A stretch of 47,249 nucleotides of DNA from Candidatus Saccharimonadota bacterium (GCA_027459325.1 DAIDIO010000007.1:1-47249), one strand, 5' to 3'; numbered from the stretch's first letter, positions 9,320-18,031 are shown. The notes: generated from the sequence alone by a model not told the origin. Made by a program: numbers and translations.

Positions 9320-10537
9320 ATGCTCAGCTATACTTATGAAGCTACAAACAGCAAAACTGGCCAGAAGATAAAAGCAAAGGTCGAGGCTGACAGTGAGCAG
9401 GCAGCAGCTAAGTTAATAAAGGCTGAAGGCCTTACGCCTCTGAGTATTAAGGTAGAAAAAGGCGGCAGGGCTAGTAGCTTTAGGAGAATAAAATCAAAAG
9501 ACAAAGTTTTATTTAGCAGGCAGTTGTCTACCCTTATTAATGCCGGCTTGCCATTAGTTCAAAGTCTTAGACAAGTAGCTAACCAAACGACCAATAAAGC
9601 GCTTAAGAACATAGCAAACAGCGTAATTACCGATGTTGAAGCCGGTTCATCATTTAGTAAAGCCCTTTCTAAATACCCTCAAGTATTCAATAGGATATAT
9701 ATAAGCTTAATTGAAGCTGGAGAGGCGTCGGGTACTCTTGATGCAAGCTTGGAAAGACTCGCCAATCAACAGGAAAAGGACGCTGACATAATTAGCAAGG
9801 TGCGTGGTGCATTGGTATATCCATTAATTGTGCTGCTGGTTATGTGTGGCGTCGTCGGCTTTATGTTAGTTAAGGTTTTGCCAGAAGTACAAAATATCTA
9901 CAATGGTATAAAAGGGGTGCAATTACCTATTTTAACCCGATTGCTCTTAGACCTGTCTCATTTTATAACCCATCTTTGGTGGGTAGTACTATTGATACTG
10001 GTATTTGGCATATTCTTTATGAATCGCTGGTCCAAAACAGATAGCGGTAGATCTGTAGTAGATGCGATAAAAATGAGATCAGGCCCGATAGGGAAGCTTT
10101 ATATGAAAATGTATATGTCAAGATTTGCTAGAACCAGTAATACTTTAGTTGCCAGCGGTGTACCACTGATACAGGTTTTAGAGATATGCTCTGAAGCAGT
10201 TGATAACGTACATATAAGCGCCTCAATTAAAAAGGCTATTGAAAAAGTTAAAGGCGGCAAAGCCCTATCTGATTCAATACGGAATGACCCAAACTTCCTT
10301 GATCTTGTTCCAAATATGATAAAGATTGGAGAAGATTCAGGAGCCCTTGAAGCTATGCTGGATAAGGTAGCCGATTACTACGAAAAAGAAGTAGACAATG
10401 AAATTAAATCTATCAGCACAATAATCGAGCCAGTACTAATGGTAATAATGGGAATAGTCGCAATAGTAATTGTAGCCGCGATACTTTTACCAATCTATGG
10501 GCTAGTCAATCAAGCTGGTTTTACGAACAATATATAG
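9320..10537 (+). CDS. pilC: Type IV pilus inner-membrane platform protein PilC
   Basis: A 405-residue polytopic protein with two T2SSF domains. The first runs over about 65-190 (SRQLSTLINAGLPLVQSLRQ) and the second over about 270-395 (RTSNTLVASGVPLIQVLEI), with transmembrane helices near 168-190, 215-233 and 375-398. It is the rotary membrane core that PilB and PilT act on. It begins one base after pilT and ends the tightly packed part of the operon; pilA follows 105 nt later and has its own upstream signals. Confidence 0.95.
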   Translation: MLSYTYEATNSKTGQKIKAKVEADSEQAAAKLIKAEGLTPLSIKVEKGGRASSFRRIKSKDKVLFSRQLSTLINAGLPLVQSLRQVANQTTNKALKNIANSVITDVEAGSSFSKALSKYPQVFNRIYISLIEAGEASGTLDASLERLANQQEKDADIISKVRGALVYPLIVLLVMCGVVGFMLVKVLPEVQNIYNGIKGVQLPILTRLLLDLSHFITHLWWVVLLILVFGIFFMNRWSKTDSGRSVVDAIKMRSGPIGKLYMKMYMSRFARTSNTLVASGVPLIQVLEICSEAVDNVHISASIKKAIEKVKGGKALSDSIRNDPNFLDLVPNMIKIGEDSGALEAMLDKVADYYEKEVDNEIKSISTIIEPVLMVIMGIVAIVIVAAILLPIYGLVNQAGFTNNI

Positions 10538-10583
10538 TAAGTTGTGGATAACTACCAATGGCTATTGTTGCTTTTTTAAAATA

Positions 10584-10589
10584 TATAAT
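10584..10589 (+). promoter_or_regulatory. Possible -10 box upstream of pilA
   Basis: TATAAT lies in the 105-nt gap between pilC and the pilin gene, about 50 nt before the pilin start. No good -35 is seen at 17 nt. A separate promoter would let the pilin be made in excess over the machine. A match to the DnaA-box consensus (TTGTGGATAA) lies just upstream at about 10542-10552. Confidence 0.4.
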
Positions 10590-10642
10590 CTATGATCTAA
10601 CCATAAGCATAATTAAATAAGCAGCAAAGGGGGCATTTGCAA

Positions 10643-11266
10643 ATGCTTAACAAATTAAAGAAATCTAACAATCAGGGCTTCACCATCATCGAAGTCATGA
10701 TAGTACTAGCGATAGCCGCTCTTATTTTACTAATTGTGCTGTTAGCTGTACCGGCTCTCCAAAGAAGCGCTAGAAACACACAGCGTAAGAATGATATTTC
10801 AGCAGTAGCGGCAGCGATATCGAACTTCATAGCAAATAATGGCGGGGCCTTGCCTACACAAGCAGGCTATTCTAATGCAGACCCTACTACATTAATTCTA
10901 GGTTGTTCCGGCACTACGCCTACTCTAGGCTCTGGTACATGGGTTTCTCTTGCTTCGGATACCACTTACACAGGTTCATGTACATCTACCAATACTAATT
11001 CCGAAACGGCCAAGATGGGACTATATGCATTAAATGGCTCTAAGAGCCCCGTATATATAACTAGTGGCACTAGCTTTACGGCCAATACTAATCTTGCAAA
11101 TGCTTCAGCTTCAGTCGTAACTCCTGATAGTTTCATCATAAATCTTGGTTACGGATGTAACTCAACTAATTCTGGCCCAGATACTACAGCGAATCCGAGA
11201 ACAGCTTCTATACTTTACTCCACAGAAACCGGTGGAACAGCTTCAGTAGAGTGTGTTGAACAGTAA
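10643..11266 (+). CDS. pilA: Type IV prepilin, probably the major pilin
   Basis: A 207-residue prepilin. A short basic leader ends in NNQG, followed by FTIIEVMIVLAIAALILLIVLLAVPALQ: the cleavage site G/F, the conserved Glu at +5 and the hydrophobic alpha-1 helix. The remainder is Thr/Ser/Asn-rich with four cysteines. I start it at ATG 10643, placed about 9 nt after GGGGG, rather than at the in-frame TTG six bases earlier. It is followed by a strong terminator and then pilD, an arrangement that favours high pilin mRNA levels. Major pilin status is inferred from position and terminator. Confidence 0.88.
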   Translation: MLNKLKKSNNQGFTIIEVMIVLAIAALILLIVLLAVPALQRSARNTQRKNDISAVAAAISNFIANNGGALPTQAGYSNADPTTLILGCSGTTPTLGSGTWVSLASDTTYTGSCTSTNTNSETAKMGLYALNGSKSPVYITSGTSFTANTNLANASASVVTPDSFIINLGYGCNSTNSGPDTTANPRTASILYSTETGGTASVECVEQ

Positions 11267-11282
11267 CCCAAAGGTAAACATT

Positions 11283-11320
11283 AAATAAGGCAGTACTAGA
11301 AAGTTACTGCCTTATTTAAT
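11283..11320 (+). terminator. Terminator after pilA
   Basis: A perfect 13-bp stem (AAATAAGGCAGTA paired with TACTGCCTTATTT) with a 9-nt loop, followed by a T-rich stretch. The run-out overlaps the TATTAT box that precedes pilD, so termination of pilA and initiation of pilD share the same bases. Confidence 0.8.
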
Positions 11321-11325
11321 ATTAT
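11320..11325 (+). promoter_or_regulatory. -10 box for leaderless pilD
   Basis: TATTAT ends 6 nt before the pilD ATG at 11332, the same geometry seen at other unit-initial genes in this window. It sits in the tail of the pilA terminator. Confidence 0.45.
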
Positions 11326-11331
11326 GCAACC

Positions 11332-12162
11332 ATGGTCTACGTCATTCTAATTATAGTAGGACTAAGTTTAGGTAGTTTTATAAATGCTCTTGTCTGGCGT
11401 ATTCATGAGCAGTATCTTTTAAAGCGGACTGGATCTAAGACTACAGCAGAATTTTCAGTACTTACAGGGCACTCTATGTGTCCAAACTGTAAGCACGCCT
11501 TAGCTCCTCTAGACCTTTTACCTGTGCTAAGTTGGGCGCTCCTGAAAGGCAGGTGCCGGTATTGCAAGAAACCAATATCGGTTCAGTATCCTCTTGTTGA
11601 ACTTATATCAGTTTTACTATTTATTGCATCATATATATGGTGGCCTTTTATGTTGTCGGGGACGCAGGTTATTATTTTCGCTTTATGGCTATTAATCCTT
11701 ACAGGCATGATTGCCCTGGCCGTTTATGACATTAAATGGATGCTACTTCCTAATCGCGTACTATATCCAGTAGCTTATTTAACCTTAATTATGGCTGTAG
11801 TTACTATATTAAGCAGTCAAACGGTTGTTAGAAGCGTCCTAGACGCTATAGTAGCTATTTTTATAGGTGGGGGTATATTTTATGTTATTTATCAGGTATC
11901 TCGCGGCAAATGGATCGGTGGAGGGGATGTAAGGCTTGGGGCCGTTTTAGGGTTAGTTGTCGGCACCCCCGGAAAGAGCCTTTTATTACTGTTCCTGGCT
12001 GCGCTAATTGGAACAATAGTCAGCCTTCCTCTTTTATTCACCAAAACTTTGAAAAAGAATAGTGTGATACCTTTTGGCCCTTTCCTAATATTGGCCGCAT
12101 TTATAGTAGTTTTATTTGGTAGCGTAATAATTAATTGGTATCAAAATATTTTTCTTGTTTAG
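11332..12162 (+). CDS. pilD: Prepilin peptidase PilD
   Basis: A 276-residue membrane aspartyl protease of the TFPP family. The N-terminal domain has two CxxC pairs (CPNC near 49 and CRYC near 77) of the methyltransferase-type half, followed by about six more transmembrane helices. The catalytic aspartates are in LAVYDIKWMLLPN and in GGGDVRLGAVLGL. It cleaves the leader from the prepilins encoded on either side, and its presence of both halves suggests it also N-methylates them. The start is consistent with a promoter placed 6 nt upstream. Confidence 0.93.
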   Translation: MVYVILIIVGLSLGSFINALVWRIHEQYLLKRTGSKTTAEFSVLTGHSMCPNCKHALAPLDLLPVLSWALLKGRCRYCKKPISVQYPLVELISVLLFIASYIWWPFMLSGTQVIIFALWLLILTGMIALAVYDIKWMLLPNRVLYPVAYLTLIMAVVTILSSQTVVRSVLDAIVAIFIGGGIFYVIYQVSRGKWIGGGDVRLGAVLGLVVGTPGKSLLLLFLAALIGTIVSLPLLFTKTLKKNSVIPFGPFLILAAFIVVLFGSVIINWYQNIFLV

Positions 12163-12188
12163 TTAAACACAACAATAAGTGCTTATGC

Positions 12189-12194
12189 TATAAT
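12189..12194 (+). promoter_or_regulatory. Extended -10 for leaderless minor pilin
   Basis: TGCTATAAT ends 6 nt before the ATG at 12201. A transcript starting 7 nt after the box would begin on the start codon. This decides the start: the longer frame opening at 12135 would begin inside pilD and lacks the prepilin leader form. Confidence 0.65.
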
Positions 12195-12200
12195 TCAACC

Positions 12201-13127
12201 ATGCAGAGTCGCCGCTCAACGGGGGGATATACCATAATTGAAGTCATGATATTTCTGGCGGTATCAGCCTTCATGTTTATTTTAGCCGCAGCTTTTATAC
12301 AGGGTAAACAACAAGCAGCTCAGTTTAACCAGGGCATGAACTCGATTAATTCTGTGGTTCAGCAGACTATCAGCGATATAGGCGACAATAACTATTTACC
12401 GACCCAGATAACCTGTACTGCTACTCCATCGGGAAATCTGATTTTCCAGAACTCTGGCGGTAATCAGGGTCAGAATTATGACTGTACTTCTCTAGGGAAA
12501 GTCATCCAGTTTGATGTAGCTAATACGAACGGTCAAGGGTTCAATATTTACACATTGGCCGGTTGCCATTATGCAAAATGCCAACCAGATAGAACCGATC
12601 CCTTAGAGACTCCATCGCCTAATTCATTTAGCCAAGCCGCGCCGACAGTTATTGACCCAGCCGATCCGGCAGTCAATGATTGTACCCCTAGAGGCAACCA
12701 AGTTAACCTTACGGTGTGTGACCGGCTGAAGTGGGGTTTACAAGCTACAGCAATGTATGACGATAGTACAGGTACGCCGATCCCAACAAACAGTATCGGT
12801 ATTTTCAATAGTTTTATAGAAGCTAACGGAGAGGGACTTGTATCAGGGGCTCAGTATGAACAAGCGGTAGATACTGGCTTTAACGGTGTTAACTTTTCAA
12901 GCAACGTTACCGAATCCCAGATGGCTAGATTGCTTAACGGTAATATGTCAAGTGCCACACCAATAGTGGATCCTTATTTTGTCGTATGTTTCAAGGATGG
13001 CGCAGGGCATGCAGGCGCACTTACAATAGGCGGACCTAATACCACCGGTTCTCTCACTACTTCTATTCAAACCAGCGATAGCGGAATAGAGCTATTTAAT
13101 AATTCTGGGTTTGTATGTAAAACTTAA
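12201..13127 (+). CDS. Prepilin-like minor pilin 1
   Basis: A 308-residue prepilin. Leader MQSRRSTGG precedes YTIIEVMIFLAVSAFMFILAAAF, with G/Y cleavage and Glu at +5. The mature head is large (about 270 residues), Asn/Thr/Pro-rich, with eight or so cysteines that could form disulfides. The length is nearer to the large minor pilins that sit at pilus tips than to a major subunit. The following minor-pilin gene starts 9 nt after its stop, so the two are probably co-transcribed. Confidence 0.82.
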   Translation: MQSRRSTGGYTIIEVMIFLAVSAFMFILAAAFIQGKQQAAQFNQGMNSINSVVQQTISDIGDNNYLPTQITCTATPSGNLIFQNSGGNQGQNYDCTSLGKVIQFDVANTNGQGFNIYTLAGCHYAKCQPDRTDPLETPSPNSFSQAAPTVIDPADPAVNDCTPRGNQVNLTVCDRLKWGLQATAMYDDSTGTPIPTNSIGIFNSFIEANGEGLVSGAQYEQAVDTGFNGVNFSSNVTESQMARLLNGNMSSATPIVDPYFVVCFKDGAGHAGALTIGGPNTTGSLTTSIQTSDSGIELFNNSGFVCKT

Positions 13128-13136
13128 TTATTAGAC

Positions 13137-14537
13137 ATGAAAACTATAAATAAATTAAATCAAGTGGGCGATACAATAATAGAGGTAATGGTTGTATTGG
13201 TAGTCCTCAGTATGTCTTTTGGTATTTCCTATGCAACCGCCAATAAAGGACTAGGGCAGTCTCTAAATAGTCAGGAACATTCAGAAGCGGTAGGTATTAT
13301 GAATACCCAGCTAGAAGAGCTAAGGGTAGCTTTAACTACTCATCCGTCCGGATTTCCGCCTAGCCCAGGGCAGTATTTCTGTATGACAGGTGACAATACT
13401 TACGCTAATCTTGACTTAACCAGCACAGGGGGAATATTTCCTTCTTCTTCGGACGCGGATTCCCGCGCTAATTACAGTGAGTATGGATTTAGCTGCACAG
13501 TTAGCACCTACTTTCATGTCAGTATTAGTCAAGCTAATCCTGCTAGTTCAACAACTTACTACTACACAACCCCTGTACCTACATACTGTAATGGCTCAAC
13601 GCAACTGAGTTGTAATGAGTCCAGCTTTACTATTATGGTGCGATGGGACGGGACATCAGGCCTAGGACCTCAGCAGGAAAGCATAACTTATAGATTCGGG
13701 GATGGTACTGGTAGTATTATTGCCAAGGGAAATTATCAGTCTCCGGAAACGTATATTCCTCCGGTTCCTATCCTAGTAATACTTCACGCAATTCCCCTAA
13801 CAGGACCTCCCGGAACAACGACTGACCCTACTCCTTCTTGTAGCGCACCTGCTACAGGTGGAGTCGCAGGCGCTACCGTCAATCTTACGGGGCCTAGTTA
13901 TAATATTTCTAGTTTAACCAACATTAATGGAACTACACAGTTCAATGGATTAACAGACAACAACACCTACACTGCTACTGCCACAGGATTACCAGCTGGT
14001 TATCAATTGTGTGGTGCTAGTTTGCCGGCAACTTTAGGATCAGCTACACCTACTTCGTCAACCACAGGTCCAATCACTATTGATTCAAACAGCGTTGGTA
14101 TCGCAGCACGTCCAGTCTGTACACCCCAAAATATAACTGTGCTGACTGGGTGGAACCCTGTCTATGGCCAGGTTATAACAGGTTACACCCCTGTTTACAC
14201 AAATGAAATAGTTAGCTATACCCCAAATTACTCATATGCTTGGACATTCTATGAATATTTGTATAGTAGCAGCAGTACTACATATATTGGTAAATACGCT
14301 AAGTACAGTAATACAACTCCACAACAATCAACGCTTGGATGGATTGCATGGCAAGATCCTTACTATTCAAGGCCCTTAGGCCTATGGGTTTGGCCGATGT
14401 ACCAAGTGTATGACTATATAAGTAGTTACACTCCCGTATATGGCCTAGTATTAACTGGCTATACGCCGATATATACAACCGAAATTGTTGGTTATACCCC
14501 TGTATACGCTACTGAAACTATATACAACTGTCCTTGA
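13137..14537 (+). CDS. Large minor pilin with Cna-B-like domain and YTPVY repeats
   Basis: A 466-residue prepilin-like protein. The leader ends in G/D, followed by TIIEVMVVLVVLSMSFGISYA; position +1 is Asp rather than Phe but Glu +5 is kept. After a pilin-like head (to about 205) comes a domain with GGVAGATVNLTG and TTQFNGLTDNNTYTATATGL, which fits a prealbumin-like Cna-B/SpaA-type fold. The C-terminal 130 residues hold two copies of a Tyr/Pro module with six GYTPVY-like units, separated by a Tyr- and Trp-rich insert. This looks like a tip adhesin. It ends in Cys-Pro. Function inferred from architecture. Confidence 0.8.
   Translation: MKTINKLNQVGDTIIEVMVVLVVLSMSFGISYATANKGLGQSLNSQEHSEAVGIMNTQLEELRVALTTHPSGFPPSPGQYFCMTGDNTYANLDLTSTGGIFPSSSDADSRANYSEYGFSCTVSTYFHVSISQANPASSTTYYYTTPVPTYCNGSTQLSCNESSFTIMVRWDGTSGLGPQQESITYRFGDGTGSIIAKGNYQSPETYIPPVPILVILHAIPLTGPPGTTTDPTPSCSAPATGGVAGATVNLTGPSYNISSLTNINGTTQFNGLTDNNTYTATATGLPAGYQLCGASLPATLGSATPTSSTTGPITIDSNSVGIAARPVCTPQNITVLTGWNPVYGQVITGYTPVYTNEIVSYTPNYSYAWTFYEYLYSSSSTTYIGKYAKYSNTTPQQSTLGWIAWQDPYYSRPLGLWVWPMYQVYDYISSYTPVYGLVLTGYTPIYTTEIVGYTPVYATETIYNCP
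14140..14530 (+). repeat. Coding repeat: six GYTPVY-type units
   Basis: Encoded units read GWNPVYGQV, TGYTPVYTNEI, VSYTPNYSYAW, then after a 45-residue insert SSYTPVYGLV, TGYTPIYTTEI, VGYTPVYATETI. The two triplets are copies of each other, showing an internal duplication of about 33 residues at the extreme C-terminus of the minor pilin. Confidence 0.8.
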
Positions 14538-14546
14538 GAAGTATTG

Positions 14547-14993
14547 CTATTTTACTGAATATACAATTAAGAAAGGCGTTCCTGATTTATCCTTACTTAA
14601 CTTTCCAGTAAAGATTAAGCTCTTCAGTGATGGAGGAGGAGTATTTTTACTAGGAGATATAAAGTACTTACTCGGGTCTATGTGTGATTGGCTAAAATCA
14701 AGCATGATGCCCACTGTTTGTTTGCCAGTACCGATGACATAATATGCGGTTGGTGACTTGCCGATTTTACCCTGTAAAGCAATAGTTTTTCCGATATATG
14801 GATCGGGGTTGGCTAAGACGTTAGCTGGTTGGTATATTGGTGCATATGTTTTTGTTGTGTTAGTTGAGGCAGTGCTGTGTGCGGATGCGCCGCTATCTTT
14901 AACTGCAAGGGTTATTCCAGCTCCAATTGCTCCGCCTAGTATTCCGACTACCAGTATTGGAGCGAAGACTTTAAGATTTTTTGATGTATTCAT
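14547..14993 (-). CDS. Membrane-anchored OB-fold-like protein
   Basis: A 148-residue protein on the opposite strand to the surrounding pilin genes. Residues about 8-30 form a Gly-rich transmembrane anchor (VFAPILVVGILGGAIGAGITLAV) and the outside part has a Ser/Thr linker and then a stretch resembling an OB fold (PDPYIGKTIALQGKIGK, then LIFTGKLSKDKSGTPFLIVYSV). Its stop lies 10 nt from the stop of the minor pilin, tail to tail. A TGCTATATT extended -10 lies about 24 nt above the start. Function unknown. Confidence 0.7.
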   Translation of the reverse strand: MNTSKNLKVFAPILVVGILGGAIGAGITLAVKDSGASAHSTASTNTTKTYAPIYQPANVLANPDPYIGKTIALQGKIGKSPTAYYVIGTGKQTVGIMLDFSQSHIDPSKYFISPSKNTPPPSLKSLIFTGKLSKDKSGTPFLIVYSVK

Positions 14994-15153
14994 ATTGTAA
15001 TTTAAACCTTAAGCTTTAATATAGCACATTTTATAAAAGCAAATAAAGCTTGTCCCTAAGGGCGTCTTAAGCTACAGTAATACTTATGCTTGAAATTGTC
15101 GTAATTGATGCGACTGTTCAGAGACCGTTTATGACATTTATTGGGTGGATCAC

Positions 15154-15906
15154 ATGAAAAAAATATCTCACTCTATTGAAGAGGGCTTTACGATTATTGA
15201 GCTAATGATAGCTCTTAGTGTTATGTCGGTTATCCTTATTATGAGTACGGTTATACTAATACAAATAGGGGGTATATATGATAAGGGTGTAAGTGGTTCC
15301 AACCTACAAAACAGCTCGCGAAGTATAGTTCAGGATATATCCTCGGCTATAGAATTTAGCGGATACAACCCTGCCGTAACAGAGTGTTCTCCAAGTCCTC
15401 TACCTGTAGCTGTTAATAACAGCTGTTATGTGAACGGCGCATCTACTGATCCTTATCCACCAGAGTACGCATATTGTATTGGTACCGTAAGGTATAGTTT
15501 TATCGTTAATGCCGAGCTAGGTACGGACGCCGGAGTTACTCCTCCCGCTACAACTAATCACGTGCTCTGGCGGGATGTGTTGAATCACTACAACGACCCC
15601 TGTGTGCCAGTTGATTTTAACAACCTTAATAATCCACACGATAGTTACACAGTACCCGGTAGTGGCCATGAGCTGATGGCCTACCACACTAGGATAACTG
15701 CATTTAATATAACTCCTGCAACAGGCCCGGAGCTAACCGGAACGGGGAATGTCTATGACATTACATTCAGCACGGCTTACGGCGATAGCGATTTATTAAA
15801 TATCAGCGGCGCGAACACTACCTGTAAATCGCAGATCACCTTAGTTTCAACACAGTTCTGTAGCACGGCATCCGTAAGCAGTACCATAAATGCGAGAGTA
15901 TACTAG
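15154..15906 (+). CDS. Prepilin-like minor pilin 3
   Basis: A 250-residue prepilin. Leader MKKISHSIEEG precedes FTIIELMIALSVMSVILIMSTVILIQIGG, a canonical G/F site with Glu +5. The head carries about ten cysteines and resembles PilW-type minor pilins. I start it at ATG 15154 with GGTGG upstream; a GTG three codons earlier is in frame but adds nothing. The PilX-like gene follows after 23 nt and is likely in the same unit. Confidence 0.82.
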   Translation: MKKISHSIEEGFTIIELMIALSVMSVILIMSTVILIQIGGIYDKGVSGSNLQNSSRSIVQDISSAIEFSGYNPAVTECSPSPLPVAVNNSCYVNGASTDPYPPEYAYCIGTVRYSFIVNAELGTDAGVTPPATTNHVLWRDVLNHYNDPCVPVDFNNLNNPHDSYTVPGSGHELMAYHTRITAFNITPATGPELTGTGNVYDITFSTAYGDSDLLNISGANTTCKSQITLVSTQFCSTASVSSTINARVY

Positions 15907-15929
15907 AAAGGGAAGAGTGAGTTAAAATA

Positions 15930-17096
15930 ATGTCAATGTTAAAACTCAATAAGAATATAAACCTTCATGATCAAAACGGCTTCGCAGCAATTATCGTGGC
16001 GTTTGTGATAATAATAGTGTTAAGCCTCACGACACTTGGCTTTGTAAGTTTAATGCGTAATAACCAGCAACTTGCTCTAAACAAACAACTATCTGATCAG
16101 GCATATTATGCCGCAGAAAGTGGAATCAATGATGCCGCACAAGCATATAACGCCGGGTATTCTCTACCAAAGGAAGTATGCCCGTTAAATGCAGCTAATG
16201 TAGATACAAACCAGCCCGGCTATAAATATTTATTAAATCCTGACGTTAATACTTCTACTAATACTAGTGTTACATGTTTATTAATGAATCCTTCTCCGCA
16301 ATCTATCTTTTATACAGTTTCAGCAAATCAGCCTAGTGTTGTAGAAATGCAGGGCTGTACGGTTAATGCTAGTGCAGATCCAACAGCGGCTTGCGGCAGC
16401 GGAACAGCCGCAACGGTCAACACCATAAACATTAGTTTTAAGGACCAAGTAAACGATAGCGTACCGGCACCAGGATTAACCCCGGGTTGTACAAGTTTCT
16501 CATCTGATCCTACTTGGCAATATCAAAATCTTCTTCGGATCGAATTAGTACCATTATCTTATTCTGGTGCAATAACTAGAAGTGCATTAATAAGCAACGC
16601 TTACACAGCCTATTTATGTCCAGATGGAACGGCCGCTTCCGGCACTAATTACCCTGTCGCCGGGAATACCGGAGTTAATAGCGGACAAATATTGGATACA
16701 CATTGTACAGTTGCACCTGGAGCAACCGGTCCTAACCCGTCACACCTCTGTAGCGCTTCTCTAGATGTTAGTGCGTTTAATGACAGCACTTATTTCATCA
16801 TAATGAGAGGAATATATAGCAATCCTATTAACGCAACCATAACGCTGAACGGCACCGGGGGACAATTGAATATAGGTGATGCACAGATGTTAGTAGATTC
16901 GACAGGTAAAGCGCAAAGCGTTTTGAAACGTATTCAGGCAAGAGTTCCGTTAACTAATGAATATAGCACTCCTAACGCAGTTGTGCAGGGTGAAATTTGT
17001 AAGCAGCTGCTACTGGCACCGACAACCCAATATTCGTATAATAACAGTAACGATCTTTCGCCGTGTAATAATACTTTTCGTTCTCAGCTGCCGTAA
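15930..17096 (+). CDS. PilX-like pilus assembly protein
   Basis: A 388-residue protein starting with QNGFAAIIVAFVIIIVLSLTTLGFVSLMRNNQ, which follows the PilX N-terminal pattern: G/F site, hydrophobic helix lacking the Glu +5, then LALNKQLSDQAYYAAESGINDA, a hallmark of this family. The exterior part is long, Ser/Thr/Asn-rich and contains some ten cysteines. PilX-type proteins help prime the pilus tip. It closes the pilin cluster and converges on the recombinase gene 11 nt away. Confidence 0.8.
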   Translation: MSMLKLNKNINLHDQNGFAAIIVAFVIIIVLSLTTLGFVSLMRNNQQLALNKQLSDQAYYAAESGINDAAQAYNAGYSLPKEVCPLNAANVDTNQPGYKYLLNPDVNTSTNTSVTCLLMNPSPQSIFYTVSANQPSVVEMQGCTVNASADPTAACGSGTAATVNTINISFKDQVNDSVPAPGLTPGCTSFSSDPTWQYQNLLRIELVPLSYSGAITRSALISNAYTAYLCPDGTAASGTNYPVAGNTGVNSGQILDTHCTVAPGATGPNPSHLCSASLDVSAFNDSTYFIIMRGIYSNPINATITLNGTGGQLNIGDAQMLVDSTGKAQSVLKRIQARVPLTNEYSTPNAVVQGEICKQLLLAPTTQYSYNNSNDLSPCNNTFRSQLP

Positions 17097-17107
17097 TTTG
17101 TAATATC

Positions 17108-18019
17108 TTAACCATTACGATGAAACTTTTCATGGACTTCTTTTAGGTGGGGATCGGTTACATGGGTATAGATCTGCGTAGTAGATATGTTGCTATGTCC
17201 CAGCATCGCCTGAACTGATCTTAAGTCTGATCCGTTCATAAGTAGATCGGTTGCGAAACTGTGCCTTAATGTATGGGGACTGACATGTTTGGTTATACCA
17301 GCCATCAGGGCATACTTAGCGACTAAACGCTGCACGCTTCTAGCTGTCAATCTATGGTAATTGCCGGTTAAATCTATTTGCTTATTACCGCTATAGCGTA
17401 TAAATAAGGGGCGCGTTGAATCTGTCCTTTTGTCCAGGTAGGCCTGTATCCAGTTAGCTGCTTCAGAGCTTATAAAGATTGGTCTATCTTTCTGTCCTTT
17501 ACCTCTAACCATAAATTCTCGTCTTTTAAGATTAATGTGGTCTTTATCTAAGCCCACAAGTTCGCTGACGCGGAGTCCGGAGCTAAACAGCAATTCTAAA
17601 ATAGCTCTGTCGCGCAGCCCTATGAGGTTGTTAGTTTTAGGCTGCGCGAAGAGCCTTTCTATTTCTTCGACGCTTAAGAATGTAACTTGTTTGCGGTGGG
17701 TTCGGGACAGTTCGATCTTATCGGCGGAGAGGCAGGGGATGTCACGTTTAGTGCAAAACTTTAAAAAGCTTCTTAGGGCTATCAGGTGATAATTCTGGGT
17801 TAATTTTCCGAGTTCATCCGAGGTATTAGTCCCCAGGCGGTTAAGCCAGAGCCGCCATTTCCTAATTAGTTCAGGATCGATGTCGCTAACATTAATTTCA
17901 CCGGCAAAGTCTATCAAACGGGTAAGATAATGATCGTAATTTGCAATAGTTCGTTGGGAACGGTTTTGCTCAATTTCAAGGTATTCGAGAAAATCAGTTT
18001 TTGCTTTAGAGAATAGCAT
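17108..18019 (-). CDS. xerD: Tyrosine recombinase, XerC/XerD type
   Basis: A 303-residue site-specific recombinase with an N-terminal SAM-like core-binding domain (about 1-85) and a catalytic domain holding the R-K-H-R-H-Y set: R in SGLRVSE, K in GKGQKDR, HTLRH, LGHS and the nucleophile Tyr in TQIYTHV. It should resolve chromosome dimers at dif. The start at 18019 is chosen because an extended -10 (TGTTATAAT on this strand) ends 6 nt upstream, so earlier in-frame starts to 18136 would lie above the promoter. I cannot tell XerC from XerD. It is the only integrase-like gene in the window. Confidence 0.9.
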   Translation of the reverse strand: MLFSKAKTDFLEYLEIEQNRSQRTIANYDHYLTRLIDFAGEINVSDIDPELIRKWRLWLNRLGTNTSDELGKLTQNYHLIALRSFLKFCTKRDIPCLSADKIELSRTHRKQVTFLSVEEIERLFAQPKTNNLIGLRDRAILELLFSSGLRVSELVGLDKDHINLKRREFMVRGKGQKDRPIFISSEAANWIQAYLDKRTDSTRPLFIRYSGNKQIDLTGNYHRLTARSVQRLVAKYALMAGITKHVSPHTLRHSFATDLLMNGSDLRSVQAMLGHSNISTTQIYTHVTDPHLKEVHEKFHRNG

Positions 18020-18025
18020 AAGCAA

Positions 18026-18031
18026 ATTATA
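18026..18031 (-). promoter_or_regulatory. Extended -10 for leaderless recombinase gene
   Basis: On the minus strand TGTTATAAT is followed by TTGCTT and then the ATG, a 6-nt gap. The predicted transcript starts on or next to the start codon. Confidence 0.65.

Noticed and set aside
10542-10552. DnaA box TTATCCACA on the minus strand, as an origin element
   Set aside because: It is a single perfect match; a second weaker one lies at about 32771, 22 kb away. There is no cluster, so no origin can be claimed.
12135-12200. N-terminal extension of the minor pilin
   Set aside because: The added 22 codons overlap pilD and lie upstream of the -10 box; the prepilin leader starts at 12201.
14758-15000. 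Plus-strand open frame of 80 codons
   Set aside because: It is the antisense shadow of the minus-strand OB-like gene, which has an anchor, a promoter and a sensible composition.
17108-18019. Recombinase as the integrase of the toxin-antitoxin array
   Set aside because: Length and motifs fit a housekeeping XerC/D enzyme and it is 3 kb away on the other strand. A role is possible but nothing in the sequence shows it.
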